The notes under the pieces are model-generated. The model worked only from the letters and a program-made list of their open reading frames with translations. It was not told the origin of the DNA and did no database searches. 64,000 nucleotides of DNA. Source: Achromobacter sp. RTa (GTDB taxonomy: Bacteria > Pseudomonadota > Gammaproteobacteria > Burkholderiales > Burkholderiaceae_B). A program made the position numbers and the translations under genes. Location of the stretch: assembly GCF_000757485.1 (NCBI RefSeq), contig NZ_JPYO01000029.1, positions 101,512-165,511 on the forward strand, given 5' to 3'. Every line of letters starts with the position of its first letter. Position 1 is the first letter of the stretch. Of this stretch, positions 22,961-32,344 are shown piece by piece.

Positions 22961-23737
22961 TCAGCCGAAACGGCCCGTGATGTAGTCTTCCGTTTCCTTG
23001 CGCGACGGCTTCACGAAGATCTGGTCGGTCTGGCCGAATTCCATCAGTTCGCCCAGATACATGTAGGCGGTGAAGTCCGAGCAGCGGGCCGCCTGCTGCA
23101 TGTTGTGCGTCACGATGACGACGGTGTAGTCGTTCTTCAGTTCGGCGATCAGCTCTTCGATCTTGGCGGTGGAAATCGGGTCCAGCGCCGAACACGGCTC
23201 GTCCAGCAGCAGCACCTCGGGCTTGATGGCCACGCCGCGCGCAATGCACAGGCGCTGTTGTTGACCACCCGACAGGCTGTTGCCGTTCTGGTGCAGCTTG
23301 TCCTTCACTTCGTTCCACAGAGCCGCCTTGCTCAGCGCCCATTCGACGCGCTCGTCCATTTCGCCCTTGGACAGGCGCTCGAACAGGCGCACGCCGAAGG
23401 CGATGTTGTCGTAGATGCTCATGGGGAACGGCGTGGGCTTCTGGAACACCATGCCGACCTTGGCGCGGATCAGCGAGATGTCGGTCTTGGCGGTGAGCAG
23501 GTTTTCGCCGTCCAGGATGATCTCTCCCTCGGCACGCTGGCCGGGGTAGAGCTCGAACATGCGGTTGAAGGTGCGCAGCAGCGTGGACTTGCCGCAGCCC
23601 GACGGGCCGATGAAGGCCGTGACCTTCTTCTCCTGGATCGACATGTTCACATTGCGGATCGCATGGAACTTGCCGTAGTAGAAGTTCAAGTTCTTGACCT
23701 CGATCTTGTTCTTGACGGCGGTAGCGGTGTTTTCCAT
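22961..23737 (-). CDS. pstB: Phosphate ABC transporter ATP-binding protein PstB
   Basis: A 258-residue ABC ATPase: Walker [10 protein letters not shown] at 44-52, signature LSGGQQQ at 155-161, Walker B LLLDEP at 176-181 and the switch His211. [21 protein letters not shown] residues in the helical subdomain (about 99-115) are typical of PstB. It powers high-affinity phosphate import with PstC/PstA. It is the last gene of the pstS-C-A-B operon here; a phoU gene, which follows pstB in many proteobacteria, is replaced by the convergent SDR gene. Confidence 0.96.
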   Translation of the reverse strand: MENTATAVKNKIEVKNLNFYYGKFHAIRNVNMSIQEKKVTAFIGPSGCGKSTLLRTFNRMFELYPGQRAEGEIILDGENLLTAKTDISLIRAKVGMVFQKPTPFPMSIYDNIAFGVRLFERLSKGEMDERVEWALSKAALWNEVKDKLHQNGNSLSGGQQQRLCIARGVAIKPEVLLLDEPCSALDPISTAKIEELIAELKNDYTVVIVTHNMQQAARCSDFTAYMYLGELMEFGQTDQIFVKPSRKETEDYITGRFG

Positions 23738-23785
23738 TTGGTTTCCCTTGGCTCCGGCGCGCCTGGCGCGCCGGCAAAGCGATCT

Positions 23786-24640
23786 TTATTTGCGGAACAT
23801 GTTGCGGGCGATGATGTTGATGCCCAGCACCAGCAGCGTAATCAGCGTGGCCCCGGCCCAGGCCAGGTTGTTCCAGTCCTTGAAGGGGCTGGCGGCGTAT
23901 TGGTAGATCACGACCGGCAGGTTGGCCATCGGCGCGTTCATGTTGAAGGACATGAACTGGTTGGACAGCGCGGTGAACAGCAGCGGCGCGGTCTCGCCCG
24001 AGATCCGGGCGATGGCCAGCAGCACGCCGGTGATGATGCCGGTCTTGGCGGCGCGATAGCACACCAGGGTGATCATGCGCCACTTGGGGCAACCCAGGGC
24101 GGCAGCCGCTTCGCGCAGGCTGTTGGGCACCAGCAGCAGCATGTTGTCGGTCGTGCGGACCACCACCGGGATCACCAGGATGGACAGCGCAATCGCGCCC
24201 GCCCAGCCCGAGTAGTGCCCCACCTGCGCCACGTACACGGCGTAGATGAAGAGGCCGATGATGATGGACGGCGCCGACAGCAGCACGTCGTTCAGGAAAC
24301 GCGTCGCCGGGGCCAGCCAGCCGCGCTGGCCATACTCGGCCAGGTACGTGCCGGCGAGGATGCCGACGGGCGTGCCGATCAGCGTGCCTACGCCGGCCAT
24401 GACCACGCTGCCGAAGATGGCGTTGATCAGGCCGCCGGCCTGTCCGGGCGGCGGGGTGATCTCGGTGAACAGGGTCAGCGACAGGGCAGGCGCGCCCTTG
24501 GTCAACAGGGTCAGAATGATCCAGAACAGCCAGAACAGCCCGAACGTCAGCGTGCCCAGCGAAACGGTCAGCATGATGCGGTTGACCACGCGGCGCCGGC
24601 GGTAGATGCCGTTCTGCATGTTGAGTACGGATACAGCCAT
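23786..24640 (-). CDS. pstA: Phosphate ABC transporter permease PstA
   Basis: A 284-residue inner-membrane protein with six predicted helices and the coupling-loop motif [14 protein letters not shown] (about 184-197) that contacts PstB. It forms the phosphate channel with PstC. It lies 26 bp after pstC and 48 bp before pstB in the same leftward operon. Length and ends are normal for PstA. Confidence 0.95.
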   Translation of the reverse strand: MAVSVLNMQNGIYRRRRVVNRIMLTVSLGTLTFGLFWLFWIILTLLTKGAPALSLTLFTEITPPPGQAGGLINAIFGSVVMAGVGTLIGTPVGILAGTYLAEYGQRGWLAPATRFLNDVLLSAPSIIIGLFIYAVYVAQVGHYSGWAGAIALSILVIPVVVRTTDNMLLLVPNSLREAAAALGCPKWRMITLVCYRAAKTGIITGVLLAIARISGETAPLLFTALSNQFMSFNMNAPMANLPVVIYQYAASPFKDWNNLAWAGATLITLLVLGINIIARNMFRK

Positions 24641-24666
24641 GATCTTTTCCTTGTGCTCGCGGCTCG

Positions 24667-25683
24667 TCAGGTTTTCTTGCCTTCGTTGGCGGACAGGCGA
24701 ACCAGCAGCATCTTGGCCAGGGCCAGCACGATGGTCGTGATCAGGAACAGGATCAGGCCCAGTTCCAGCAGCGCCGCTTTCTGGATGCCGCCCGCCTCGT
24801 TGAATTCATTGGCCAGCGCGGAGGCGATCGAGTTGCCCGGCGAGAACAGCGAGCCGGACCACTTGAAGGCGTTGCCGATGACGAAGGTCACGGCCATGGT
24901 TTCGCCCAGGGCGCGCCCCAGGCCGAGCATGATGCCGCCGATGACGCCGGACTTCGTGAAGGGCAGGACCACGCGCCACATCACTTCCCAGGTCGTGCTG
25001 CCCAGGCCGTACGCCGATTCCTTCAGCATCGTGGGCACCAGTTCGAACACGTCGCGCATGACCGCCGCGATGAACGGAATGATCATGATCGAGAGGATCA
25101 GGCCGGCCGTGAAGATACCGATGCCGAAGGGAGGCCCCGCGAAGATGCCGCCGATCACGGGCACGCTGCCCAGCGTGGCGATCAGGAAGGGCTGCACGTA
25201 TTGCTGGAATACGGGGACGAAGACGAACAGGCCCCACATGCCGTAGATGATGGACGGGATGGCCGCCAGCATTTCAACCGCGGTGCCCAGCGGACGGCGC
25301 AGCCAGGTAGGCGACAGTTCGGTCAGGAAGATGGCGATGCCGAACGACACCGGCACGGCGATGATCAGCGCGATGGCCGAGGTCAGGAGCGTGCCGATGA
25401 TCGGCACGACGGCGCCATAGTTCTGGTTGACGGGATCCCAATCGTTCAACCACAGGAACGACAGGCCGTACTTGGCCAGCGATTCCCGGCTGCCGTAGAT
25501 CAGGGAGACCAGGATCGCCGCCAGGAGGATGAACACCAGGAAGGCGAACAGGCGCGTCAGGTTCTTGAATAGCGCATCCATCAGCGCGTTGTTGTTTTGC
25601 TTCATAGGCGAAGGCGTGCCGGTAGTCACGGAGTCCGCCACGCTGGGCGGAAGCGGCACACTATTATCCATTACCGCGCTCAT
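24667..25683 (-). CDS. pstC: Phosphate ABC transporter permease PstC
   Basis: A 338-residue permease with six main hydrophobic helices and a longer hydrophilic N terminus. The coupling segment [20 protein letters not shown] (about 222-241) and the helix [16 protein letters not shown] are characteristic of PstC. It pairs with PstA. It lies about 155 bp after pstS; the gap may hold a processing or attenuation site, which explains why binding proteins are often expressed above the permease. Confidence 0.95.
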   Translation of the reverse strand: MSAVMDNSVPLPPSVADSVTTGTPSPMKQNNNALMDALFKNLTRLFAFLVFILLAAILVSLIYGSRESLAKYGLSFLWLNDWDPVNQNYGAVVPIIGTLLTSAIALIIAVPVSFGIAIFLTELSPTWLRRPLGTAVEMLAAIPSIIYGMWGLFVFVPVFQQYVQPFLIATLGSVPVIGGIFAGPPFGIGIFTAGLILSIMIIPFIAAVMRDVFELVPTMLKESAYGLGSTTWEVMWRVVLPFTKSGVIGGIMLGLGRALGETMAVTFVIGNAFKWSGSLFSPGNSIASALANEFNEAGGIQKAALLELGLILFLITTIVLALAKMLLVRLSANEGKKT

Positions 25684-25839
25684 GGATGGACTTTCCTTGG
25701 AAAATCTGAGGGAGAGACTTCGGGGGGGTTGGGGCGGGCCGGCCCTGGCTTCCTTGGAGGGAAGGCCAGGGCGGTCGTGATGGGTTGCGCACGCTCCGAG
25801 CCAGCATTCATGCCGAGCCTTTGCCGCGCTGCACCCATC

Positions 25840-26880
25840 CTACTTCCAGACGGCCTTGCCGTCGGCGGCCTTGACCTCGCCCCAGGCGGCGCGGATTTCC
25901 TTGGTCACGGCTTCCGGCAGCGGCACGTAGTCCATCGCCTCGGCGGACTTGGCGCCGTTCTTGAAGGCCCAGTCGAAGAACTCCAGCACGGCCTTGCCCT
26001 GCGCCGGCTTGTCTTGCGACTTGTGGACCAGGATGAAGGTGGCGGCGGTGACGGGCCACGAATCGGCGCCCGGTTCGTCGGTCAGGACCACGCCCATGCC
26101 CGGCGCGCTCTTCCAGTCGGCGTTGGCGGCCGCGGCGGCGAAGGCCTTTTGCTCGGGCTGGACGAACTTGCCGTCCTTGTTCTGCAGTTGCGTCCAGGCC
26201 AGCTTGTTCTGCTTGGCGTAGGCGTATTCGACGTAGCCGATCGAGTTCTTCAGCTGGCCAACGTAGGCGGCGACGCCTTCGTTGCCCTTGCCGCCCTGGC
26301 CGGTGGGCCACTTGACGGCCTTGCCTTCGCCGACCTGAGCCTTCCAGTCAGGCGACACCTTGGACAGGTAGTTCGTCCAGCCGAAGGTGGTGCCCGAGCC
26401 GTCCGAACGGTGCACGACGATGATGTCGGCCGACGGCAGCTTGAGGTCGGGGTTCAGCGCCTTGATGGCGGCATCGTCCCACTTCTTGACCTTGCCCAGG
26501 AAAATGTCGGCCAGGACCTTGCCCGACAGCTTCAGCTTGCCCGGCTCGATGCCGTCGATGTTGACCACGGCAACGGTGCCGCCGATCACGGCCGGGAACT
26601 GCAGCAGGCCGTTCTTTTCCAGATCGGCCGCCTTCATCGGATCGTCCGACGCGCCGAAGTCTACGGTCTTGGCGATGATCTGCTGCTGGCCGCCGCCCGA
26701 ACCGATCGACTGGTAGTTCACGGCGTTGTTGGTGGCAGCCTTGTAGTCCGACGCCCACTTGGCGTAGATCGGATACGGGAACGATGCGCCGGCGCCGGTC
26801 ACGTCGGCGGCCTGGACGGCGAAGACGGCGGCGCTCAGCGCGACGCCCAGGGAAACTTGTTTGAAGACACGTTTGAACAT
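25840..26880 (-). CDS. pstS: Periplasmic phosphate-binding protein PstS
   Basis: A 346-residue protein with a Sec signal peptide (MFKRVFKQVSLGVALSAAVF, cleavage after AVQA near residue 24). Phosphate-binding motifs are visible: GAGASFPYPIYAKW, GSGGGQQQI and RSDGSGTTFGWT. It delivers phosphate to PstCAB. A Pho box lies 89 bp upstream of its start, so PhoB activation under phosphate starvation is expected. First gene of the leftward pst operon. Confidence 0.96.
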   Translation of the reverse strand: MFKRVFKQVSLGVALSAAVFAVQAADVTGAGASFPYPIYAKWASDYKAATNNAVNYQSIGSGGGQQQIIAKTVDFGASDDPMKAADLEKNGLLQFPAVIGGTVAVVNIDGIEPGKLKLSGKVLADIFLGKVKKWDDAAIKALNPDLKLPSADIIVVHRSDGSGTTFGWTNYLSKVSPDWKAQVGEGKAVKWPTGQGGKGNEGVAAYVGQLKNSIGYVEYAYAKQNKLAWTQLQNKDGKFVQPEQKAFAAAAANADWKSAPGMGVVLTDEPGADSWPVTAATFILVHKSQDKPAQGKAVLEFFDWAFKNGAKSAEAMDYVPLPEAVTKEIRAAWGEVKAADGKAVWK

Positions 26881-26968
26881 CTGGGTTCCTTCTGTGCTCG
26901 TTGGAGGAGTCTTGGCAGGCTTTGGTACTGCCTGTCTTTCAGCGACCCTCGCATCTTAGAAGTCCAAG

Positions 26969-26986
26969 ATGACAGGATAGTGACAG
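26969..26986 (-). promoter_or_regulatory. Pho box upstream of pstS
   Basis: Read leftward: CTGTCAC-TATC-CTGTCAT, two 7-bp direct repeats separated by 4 bp, the exact architecture of a PhoB-binding Pho box. It is 89 bp before the pstS start codon. Confidence 0.85.
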
Positions 26987-26989
26987 TCA

Positions 26990-27303
26990 TGATCCCCCCC
27001 GCAGGCGCTGCGCGCCTTCCCCCCCAGGGGGGCGCCGGTGGCGGACCGGCGGAGCCGGATCCGCGCGGCCTGGCTTGGGAGCGCCTTGCCTCGGATGACG
27101 ACCAGGAGAAAGGGCAAGAGTGGCCGGGTGGAACTCGAAGCCCCGCCCCGGGGAGTGCGGCACCGGGAAGCGGACCGGCGGAGCCGGATCCGCGCGGCCT
27201 GGCTTGGGAGTGCCTTGCCTCGGATGACGGCCAGGAGAAAGGGCAAGAGTGACCGGGTGGAACTCGAAGCCCCGCCCCGGGGAGTGCGGCACCGGGAAGC
27301 GGA
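26990..27303. repeat. 129-bp tandem duplication between pstS and ppk
   Basis: Units 27041-27169 and 27170-27298 are almost identical, and the first bases of a third unit (GCGGA) follow at 27299. The few differences are single bases. A GC-rich element with a C-run/G-run hairpin (about 26994-27035) precedes them. No gene is supported in 26881-27373; open frames through the repeat on both strands arise because 129 is a multiple of three. Confidence 0.85.
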
Positions 27304-27373
27304 TTGATGGGGACGGATCCGCTGGTGTGGGCCGGGGCTGCGTCGAAATGCCGCCCTTTCGGGCGGCGGAGCG

Positions 27374-29461
27374 TTACACGCCCAGCTTCTGCATCAGGTA
27401 CTGGTGGACATTGAAAGGCTCGCGGCGGCTCTTGACACGGGCGTAGTCGCCGTCGGCCTGTTGCTGCCAGGCCAGCTGGTTGTCGCGCAGGGCGTAGGTG
27501 AAGGCTTCGTCGATCACGCGCTTCTTCAGCGTCTTGTCGTAGATTGGGAACGCGATCTCCACGCGGCGGAAGAAATTGCGGTCCATCCAGTCGGCCGACG
27601 AAAGGTAGACGGTTTCCTCGCCATCGGCGTAGAAGTAGAAGACCCGGGAATGCTCCAGGAACCGGCCGACGATGGAACGCACGCGGATGTTTTCGGACAG
27701 GCCCGGCACACCGGCGCGCAGGGCGCACACGCCGCGGACGATCAAATCGATCTTCACGCCGGCCTGGCCCGCCTTGTAGAGCTCTTCAATGATCTGCTCT
27801 TCCAGCAGCGAATTCATCTTGGCCATGATGCGGGACCGCTTGCCCGCCTTGGCCGCGCGGGCCTCGGCGCGGATCAGCGCCACCATGCCGTCATGCATGG
27901 TGAACGGCGATTGCATCAGCGCCTTGAGGGAGCGGCGCGCGCCCAGCCCGGTCAGTTGCGCGAAGACCTTGTCCATGTCCTCGCACAGCCTCGGATCGGC
28001 CGTCAACAGGCCGAAATCGGTGTACAGGCGCGCCGTGCGCGGATGGTAGTTGCCGGTGCCCAGGTGGGCATAACGGCGCAAGCGCCCTTTCTCGCGGCGC
28101 AGCACCACCGCCATCTTGGCATGCGTCTTGTGCGCCACCACGCCGTACACCACATGGGCTCCCACCTCTTCCAGCTTGGAAGCCCAGTTGATGTTGGTCT
28201 GCTCGTCGAAGCGGGCCATCAGCTCCACCACCACCGTCACCTCCTTGCCGGCGCGCGCGGCGGCCAGCAGGATCTTCATCAGCTCGGAATCCTCGCCGGT
28301 GCGGTAGATGGTCTGCTTGATGGCCATCACGTCGGGATCGAGCGCGGCGGCGGTCAGGAAATCGATCACGGGCTGGAACGACTGGTACGGATGGTGCAGC
28401 AGCCTGTCCTGCTGGGCCACGGCCTCGAACAGTTCGGCGGGCTTGTCGCCCACCTTGTCGAACGGCGCCGGCACGGGCGCGCGGTAGTCGGGAAACAGCA
28501 GGTCCGGCCGCGAATCCGAGTTGCACAGCTGCATCAGGCGCGACAGGTTCACGGGGCCCGGCACCCGGTAGGTGTCCTCGGGCTTGAGCGAGAACTCGCG
28601 CTGCAGAAAGGTTTCCAGCTCGACCGGGGTCAGCTTGTCGATCTCAAGGCGGACGGCTGCCCCGAAATTGCGCTGCGACAGTTCGCCCTGCAGGGCGTGG
28701 CGCAGGTTGGTGACTTCTTCCTCGTCCACGAACAGGTCGCTGTTGCGGGTCACCCGCCACTGATAGCAGCCCAGCATTTCCAGGCCGGGGAAGAGCTCGC
28801 CGACGAATGCGCGCAGCAGCGAAGTGAGCAGGATGTAGCCTTCGGGATAGCCCGACAGCTCCTGCGGCATCTTGATCAGGCGAGGCAGCGCCCGCGGCGC
28901 CTGCACCACGGCAATGGAGGCCTGGCGGCCGAAGGCGTCCGCCCCCGACAGCGACACGATGAAATTCAGGCTCTTGTTGTAGACGCGCGGAAACGGATGC
29001 GCCGGATCCAGCCCGATGGGCGTCAGCAGCGGCATGACGTCGCGGTTGAAGACATCCCGCGCCCATTCCTGCTGCTGCGGATTCCATTCGGACGCGTGGT
29101 GCAGGGTGATGCCCTCCGCGTGCATGGCGGGCAGGATCTCGTCGTTGAGCAGGTTGTATTGGCGGCCGACCAGCTCATGAACCGCCTGCTGCACGTTCTC
29201 GAAGGCCTGGTCCGGCGTCGTGCCGTCCGGCCCCACCAGGTTCGGCGACTGGCGCTGCTGCTCTTTCAGGCTGGAAATCCGGATCTCGAAGAACTCGTCG
29301 AGGTTGGAACTGACGATGCACACATAGCGCAATCGTTCGAGCAGGGGCGTTTTCGGATCCTCCGCCATCGCCAGCACGCGTTCGTTGAATTTCAGCAGCG
29401 ACAACTCGCGGTTCATGAGCAAGGGCTCGGCGGGAGGGCGTGAGGGCATACCGGATTCCAT
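27374..29461 (-). CDS. ppk: Polyphosphate kinase 1
   Basis: A 695-residue enzyme that makes polyphosphate from ATP. The N-terminal domain opens with NRELSLLKFNERVLAMAED (about 18-36), the classic PPK1 start. The catalytic phospholipase-D-like domains include THAKMAVVLRR and RRYAHLGTGNYHPRTARLYTD, carrying the histidines used for autophosphorylation. Length is typical of the family. It is divergent from ppx and lies downstream of the pst operon on the same strand, linking phosphate uptake with storage. The 5' region shows no clear Pho box. Confidence 0.95.
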   Translation of the reverse strand: MESGMPSRPPAEPLLMNRELSLLKFNERVLAMAEDPKTPLLERLRYVCIVSSNLDEFFEIRISSLKEQQRQSPNLVGPDGTTPDQAFENVQQAVHELVGRQYNLLNDEILPAMHAEGITLHHASEWNPQQQEWARDVFNRDVMPLLTPIGLDPAHPFPRVYNKSLNFIVSLSGADAFGRQASIAVVQAPRALPRLIKMPQELSGYPEGYILLTSLLRAFVGELFPGLEMLGCYQWRVTRNSDLFVDEEEVTNLRHALQGELSQRNFGAAVRLEIDKLTPVELETFLQREFSLKPEDTYRVPGPVNLSRLMQLCNSDSRPDLLFPDYRAPVPAPFDKVGDKPAELFEAVAQQDRLLHHPYQSFQPVIDFLTAAALDPDVMAIKQTIYRTGEDSELMKILLAAARAGKEVTVVVELMARFDEQTNINWASKLEEVGAHVVYGVVAHKTHAKMAVVLRREKGRLRRYAHLGTGNYHPRTARLYTDFGLLTADPRLCEDMDKVFAQLTGLGARRSLKALMQSPFTMHDGMVALIRAEARAAKAGKRSRIMAKMNSLLEEQIIEELYKAGQAGVKIDLIVRGVCALRAGVPGLSENIRVRSIVGRFLEHSRVFYFYADGEETVYLSSADWMDRNFFRRVEIAFPIYDKTLKKRVIDEAFTYALRDNQLAWQQQADGDYARVKSRREPFNVHQYLMQKLGV

Positions 29462-29669
29462 ACGTAGGGGGAGCGTGGTGTTTTACTGCAAAAAAGTGAC
29501 GGTTCCATGACACGACGCCAAGTTCGTAGCGTACGCCAAAACCGGGACGTATAGCCGTGGATATATCTTCCCAAGCCCCTGTTCCATAAGAAAAAACCCG
29601 CCGCGCGGGGCGCTGTCACATGGGGTCTCTATAATCAGGCCACCTCACAGCCAATATTTCACGAGCCGC

Positions 29670-31157
29670 ATGGATCAACTTCTGGCCGCGGTGGACCTCG
29701 GGTCCAACAGCTTCCGCCTCTCCATCGGACGCATCGTTCAACAGGACGGTACGCCCCAGATCTACCAGATCGATCGCCTCAAGGAAACCGTCCGGCTCGC
29801 GGCCGGCCTGGACTCCGACAAGAAGCTCGGCGACGACGCCATCGACCGTGCCATCGCCGTGCTCGAGCGCTTCGGCGACCGCCTGCGCAGCTTCCACCCC
29901 AACCGCGTGCGCGCCGTCGCCACCAACACCTTCCGCGTTGCGCGCAACACCCGGGACTTCCTGCCGCGGGCCGAAGCAGCGCTGGGCTTTCCCATCGAGG
30001 TCATCGCCGGCCGCGAAGAGGCCCGCCTGATCTTCTCGGGGGTGGTCCACACGCTGCCCCCCTCGCCCAACAAGCGGCTGGTCATCGACATCGGCGGCGG
30101 ATCCACCGAGGTCATCATCGGCAAAGGGCACGAGCCCACTCTGATGTCCTCGCTGTACATGGGCTGCGTCAGCTACAGCCGCCAGTTTTTCTCGGACGGC
30201 GTCGTCGACGCGCACCAGATGAAGCAGGCGGAACTGGCCGCCCGGCGCGAAATCGAAGTCATCGCCAAGCAGTACCGCAAAATGGGCTGGAAAGAGGCCT
30301 ACGGCTCGTCGGGCACGGCCAAGGCCCTGTTCGCCATCCTGACCGAAAGCCGCTTTTCGGATCGCGGCATCACGCGCGCCGGCCTGACCAAGCTCAAAGA
30401 CCGCATCGTGCGTTCGGGGCGCGTGATCCCATCCGAGCTGCCAGGCATCAAGATCGAACGCGCGGACGTGCTGCCGGGCGGCCTCGCCATCATGAGCGCC
30501 CTCTTCGATGAACTCGGTATCGAGGTCATGCACACCGGCGACGGCGCGCTGCGCCTGGGCGTGCTCTACGACCTGCTCGGCCGCGACGACGAACACGACA
30601 AGCGCGACGAATCGGTGCGCCAGTTCATGAAGCGCTACCACGTCGACCTCAACCAGGCCCGGCGCGTACGCCACGCGGCCCTGACCCTGTTCGACACGAT
30701 GTTCCCCGACGGCCCCGAGCGCGCCGAGCTGCGCCCGGCGCTGGGCTGGGCGGCCGACCTGCACGAAGTTGGCCTGTCGATCGCCCACAACGCCTATCAC
30801 AAGCACACCGCCTACGTGCTCGAAAACGCGGACATGCCGGGCTTCTCGCGGGCCGACCAGCAGTTGCTCGCGCTATTGGCCCTGGGCCACCAGGGTAAGC
30901 TGACCAAGCTGGAACCGCTCGTGCGCTCCCGCGCCCAATGGAAGGCCATCCTCAGCCTGCGCCTGGCCGTGCTGCTGTTCCGCCGCCGCAACGAGATCGA
31001 GCCGCTGCCGCTGACGGCATCGGTGCGCGACAGCTCCATCGTCGTGCGCATCAACCGCGACTGGCTGGCCCAGCACCCCCTGAGCGACTTCACGCTGCGC
31101 GCGGAAGAAGCCGAGTGGAACAAGGTGGGGTTTTCGTTCGAACTGCTGGAGTTCTAG
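29670..31157 (+). CDS. ppx: Exopolyphosphatase / guanosine pentaphosphatase (Ppx/GppA)
   Basis: A 495-residue protein of the ASKHA ATPase fold. The phosphate-1 motif AAVDLGSNSFRLSIGR is at 6-21, and VIDIGGGSTEVIIG (about 139-152) is the phosphate-2 motif. A C-terminal helical HD-like region follows (WAADLHEVGLSIAHNAYHKHT). It degrades polyphosphate from the ends and opposes Ppk, which is encoded divergently 208 bp away. The family cannot always be split into Ppx and GppA by sequence alone. Confidence 0.92.
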   Translation: MDQLLAAVDLGSNSFRLSIGRIVQQDGTPQIYQIDRLKETVRLAAGLDSDKKLGDDAIDRAIAVLERFGDRLRSFHPNRVRAVATNTFRVARNTRDFLPRAEAALGFPIEVIAGREEARLIFSGVVHTLPPSPNKRLVIDIGGGSTEVIIGKGHEPTLMSSLYMGCVSYSRQFFSDGVVDAHQMKQAELAARREIEVIAKQYRKMGWKEAYGSSGTAKALFAILTESRFSDRGITRAGLTKLKDRIVRSGRVIPSELPGIKIERADVLPGGLAIMSALFDELGIEVMHTGDGALRLGVLYDLLGRDDEHDKRDESVRQFMKRYHVDLNQARRVRHAALTLFDTMFPDGPERAELRPALGWAADLHEVGLSIAHNAYHKHTAYVLENADMPGFSRADQQLLALLALGHQGKLTKLEPLVRSRAQWKAILSLRLAVLLFRRRNEIEPLPLTASVRDSSIVVRINRDWLAQHPLSDFTLRAEEAEWNKVGFSFELLEF

Positions 31158-31203
31158 CCCCGGGCGCGGCTGGCGCCGGGGCTGCGCCCGTTGCAAAACG
31201 GCG

Positions 31204-31314
31204 CTAGAACGGCGACAGGTCCGTTTCGCGGTCGAGCCGCTTCAGTTCCATGCGCAGGGGCCGCGTCGCCCGCCGTATCAGTCTGATCTTCATGCGGCGG
31301 AGCAGGCGGCGCAT
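31204..31314 (-). CDS. Possible 36-residue basic peptide after olsB
   Basis: A short frame beginning MRRLLRRMKIRLIRRATRPL opens 7 nt after the olsB stop and is very Arg/Leu rich, then ends ELKRLDRETDLSPF. It has no clear ribosome-binding site. Ornithine-lipid operons usually place olsA, a PlsC-type acyltransferase, next to olsB; this peptide lacks any such motif. It may be a remnant, a coupled small protein, or noncoding. Confidence 0.3.
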   Translation of the reverse strand: MRRLLRRMKIRLIRRATRPLRMELKRLDRETDLSPF

Positions 31315-31321
31315 GGCGGTC

Positions 31322-32128
31322 TCAGCGCTGGGTATTCGCGGCGGCCGGCTGATCCAGCCCGAAATGGCGACGGTAGCGCTCGTCCATGCGCTCCATCTTG
31401 AGCAGCACCGGGAAATCCGCGGCATTGAAGTCCGGGTCCCAGGCGGGCTCGCCGCAGACCTTGGCGCCCAGCTTCAGGTAGCCCTTGATCAGAGGCGGCA
31501 CGCGGGCCGGCAGGGTGCTGTTCAGCTTTTCCACCGGATAGCGGTGCAGCGGAGCCACGCGGGGCTCGTCGCCCTGCGGCAGGTGCTTGGAGATGGTGCG
31601 CCACACTTCGGCGGCGGTGACGCCGTCGTCGCGCAGGCTCACGCTGGCGCAGCCCAGCACGTACTCGTATCCGCCGCGGCGCAGGTATTCCGCCAGGCCG
31701 GACCACAACAGCATGATGACGCCGCCGCCGCGGTAATCGGCGTGCGTGCAGGAACGGCCGACTTCCACCAGCTCGTCCCGGATCGGCCCGAGGCCGGACA
31801 GGTCGAATTCGGACTCCGAATAATATCCGCCCGCCTCGCGCGCCTTTTCGGGCGTCAGGATGCGGTACGTGCCTACGACGCGGCCGGTATCCAGCTCGCG
31901 GACCATCAAATGTTCGCAGAACGGGTCGAAGCGGTCGTGCTCCACGCCGTCCTGGGCATCGGGAAACACCGCGCCCATATCCTGGGTGAAAACCTCGTAG
32001 CGCAGGCGTTGAATCTGCTCGATTTCTTCAGCGGTGCGCGCCAAGCCCACCACCAGTACCTTGGCGGCGGCGCCGGTCCAAGGTTCCGCGGCATTACGGC
32101 TTGGATTGATGCGTGCTAATTCCAGCAT
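31322..32128 (-). CDS. olsB: L-ornithine N-alpha-acyltransferase OlsB-like (GNAT)
   Basis: A 268-residue protein of the GNAT-related acyltransferase family. Characteristic segments are IQRLRYEVFTQDMGAVFP (about 38-55), VGTYRILTP, EVGRSCTHADYRGGGVIMLLW (acyl-carrier-binding loop) and PPLIKGYLKLGAKVCGEPAWD. It adds a 3-hydroxy fatty acyl group from ACP to ornithine, the first step of ornithine lipid synthesis, at the cytoplasmic membrane. Ornithine lipids are often made under phosphate limitation, which suits a site beside the pst-ppk-ppx block. No complete olsA is found next to it. Confidence 0.82.
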   Translation of the reverse strand: MLELARINPSRNAAEPWTGAAAKVLVVGLARTAEEIEQIQRLRYEVFTQDMGAVFPDAQDGVEHDRFDPFCEHLMVRELDTGRVVGTYRILTPEKAREAGGYYSESEFDLSGLGPIRDELVEVGRSCTHADYRGGGVIMLLWSGLAEYLRRGGYEYVLGCASVSLRDDGVTAAEVWRTISKHLPQGDEPRVAPLHRYPVEKLNSTLPARVPPLIKGYLKLGAKVCGEPAWDPDFNAADFPVLLKMERMDERYRRHFGLDQPAAANTQR

Positions 32129-32285
32129 TGCGCGAAGCTCCTAGAGAGTCCAGTCAGTGTGGACGCCCTGTATGTCAAAGACTTGACCAATATGTTACGT
32201 GACTATGAAGTTTAGTTCGGCGCAGATCCATTCATTTTGTCCAGATATCGACAATTCTTTACAAACCAATGCTAACTGCTTACAG

Positions 32286-32323
32286 GCAAAAGGCCACCCA
32301 TCACGCGCCGGGTGGCCTTTGCC
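32286..32323 (-). terminator. Terminator of the ftsH-folP-glmM block
   Basis: AAAGGCCACCC and GGGTGGCCTTT form an 11-bp stem with a 10-nt loop, followed leftward by TTGCC. It lies 22 bp after the glmM stop. Confidence 0.75.
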
Positions 32324-32344
32324 GAACATCAAGAAAGCGCCCGT

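Noticed and set aside
23105..25246. 713-codon plus-strand frame
   Set aside because: Antisense to pstB, pstA and pstC; low-complexity His/Gln/Arg composition typical of shadows in high-GC DNA.
26835..27728. 297-codon minus-strand frame through the tandem repeat
   Set aside because: It overlaps the pstS start and the ppk 3' end and exists because the 129-bp unit is divisible by three.
29580..29615. Terminator between ppk and ppx
   Set aside because: A GC-rich stretch with an adjacent A/T run, but it lies in a divergent promoter region and the stem is poor.
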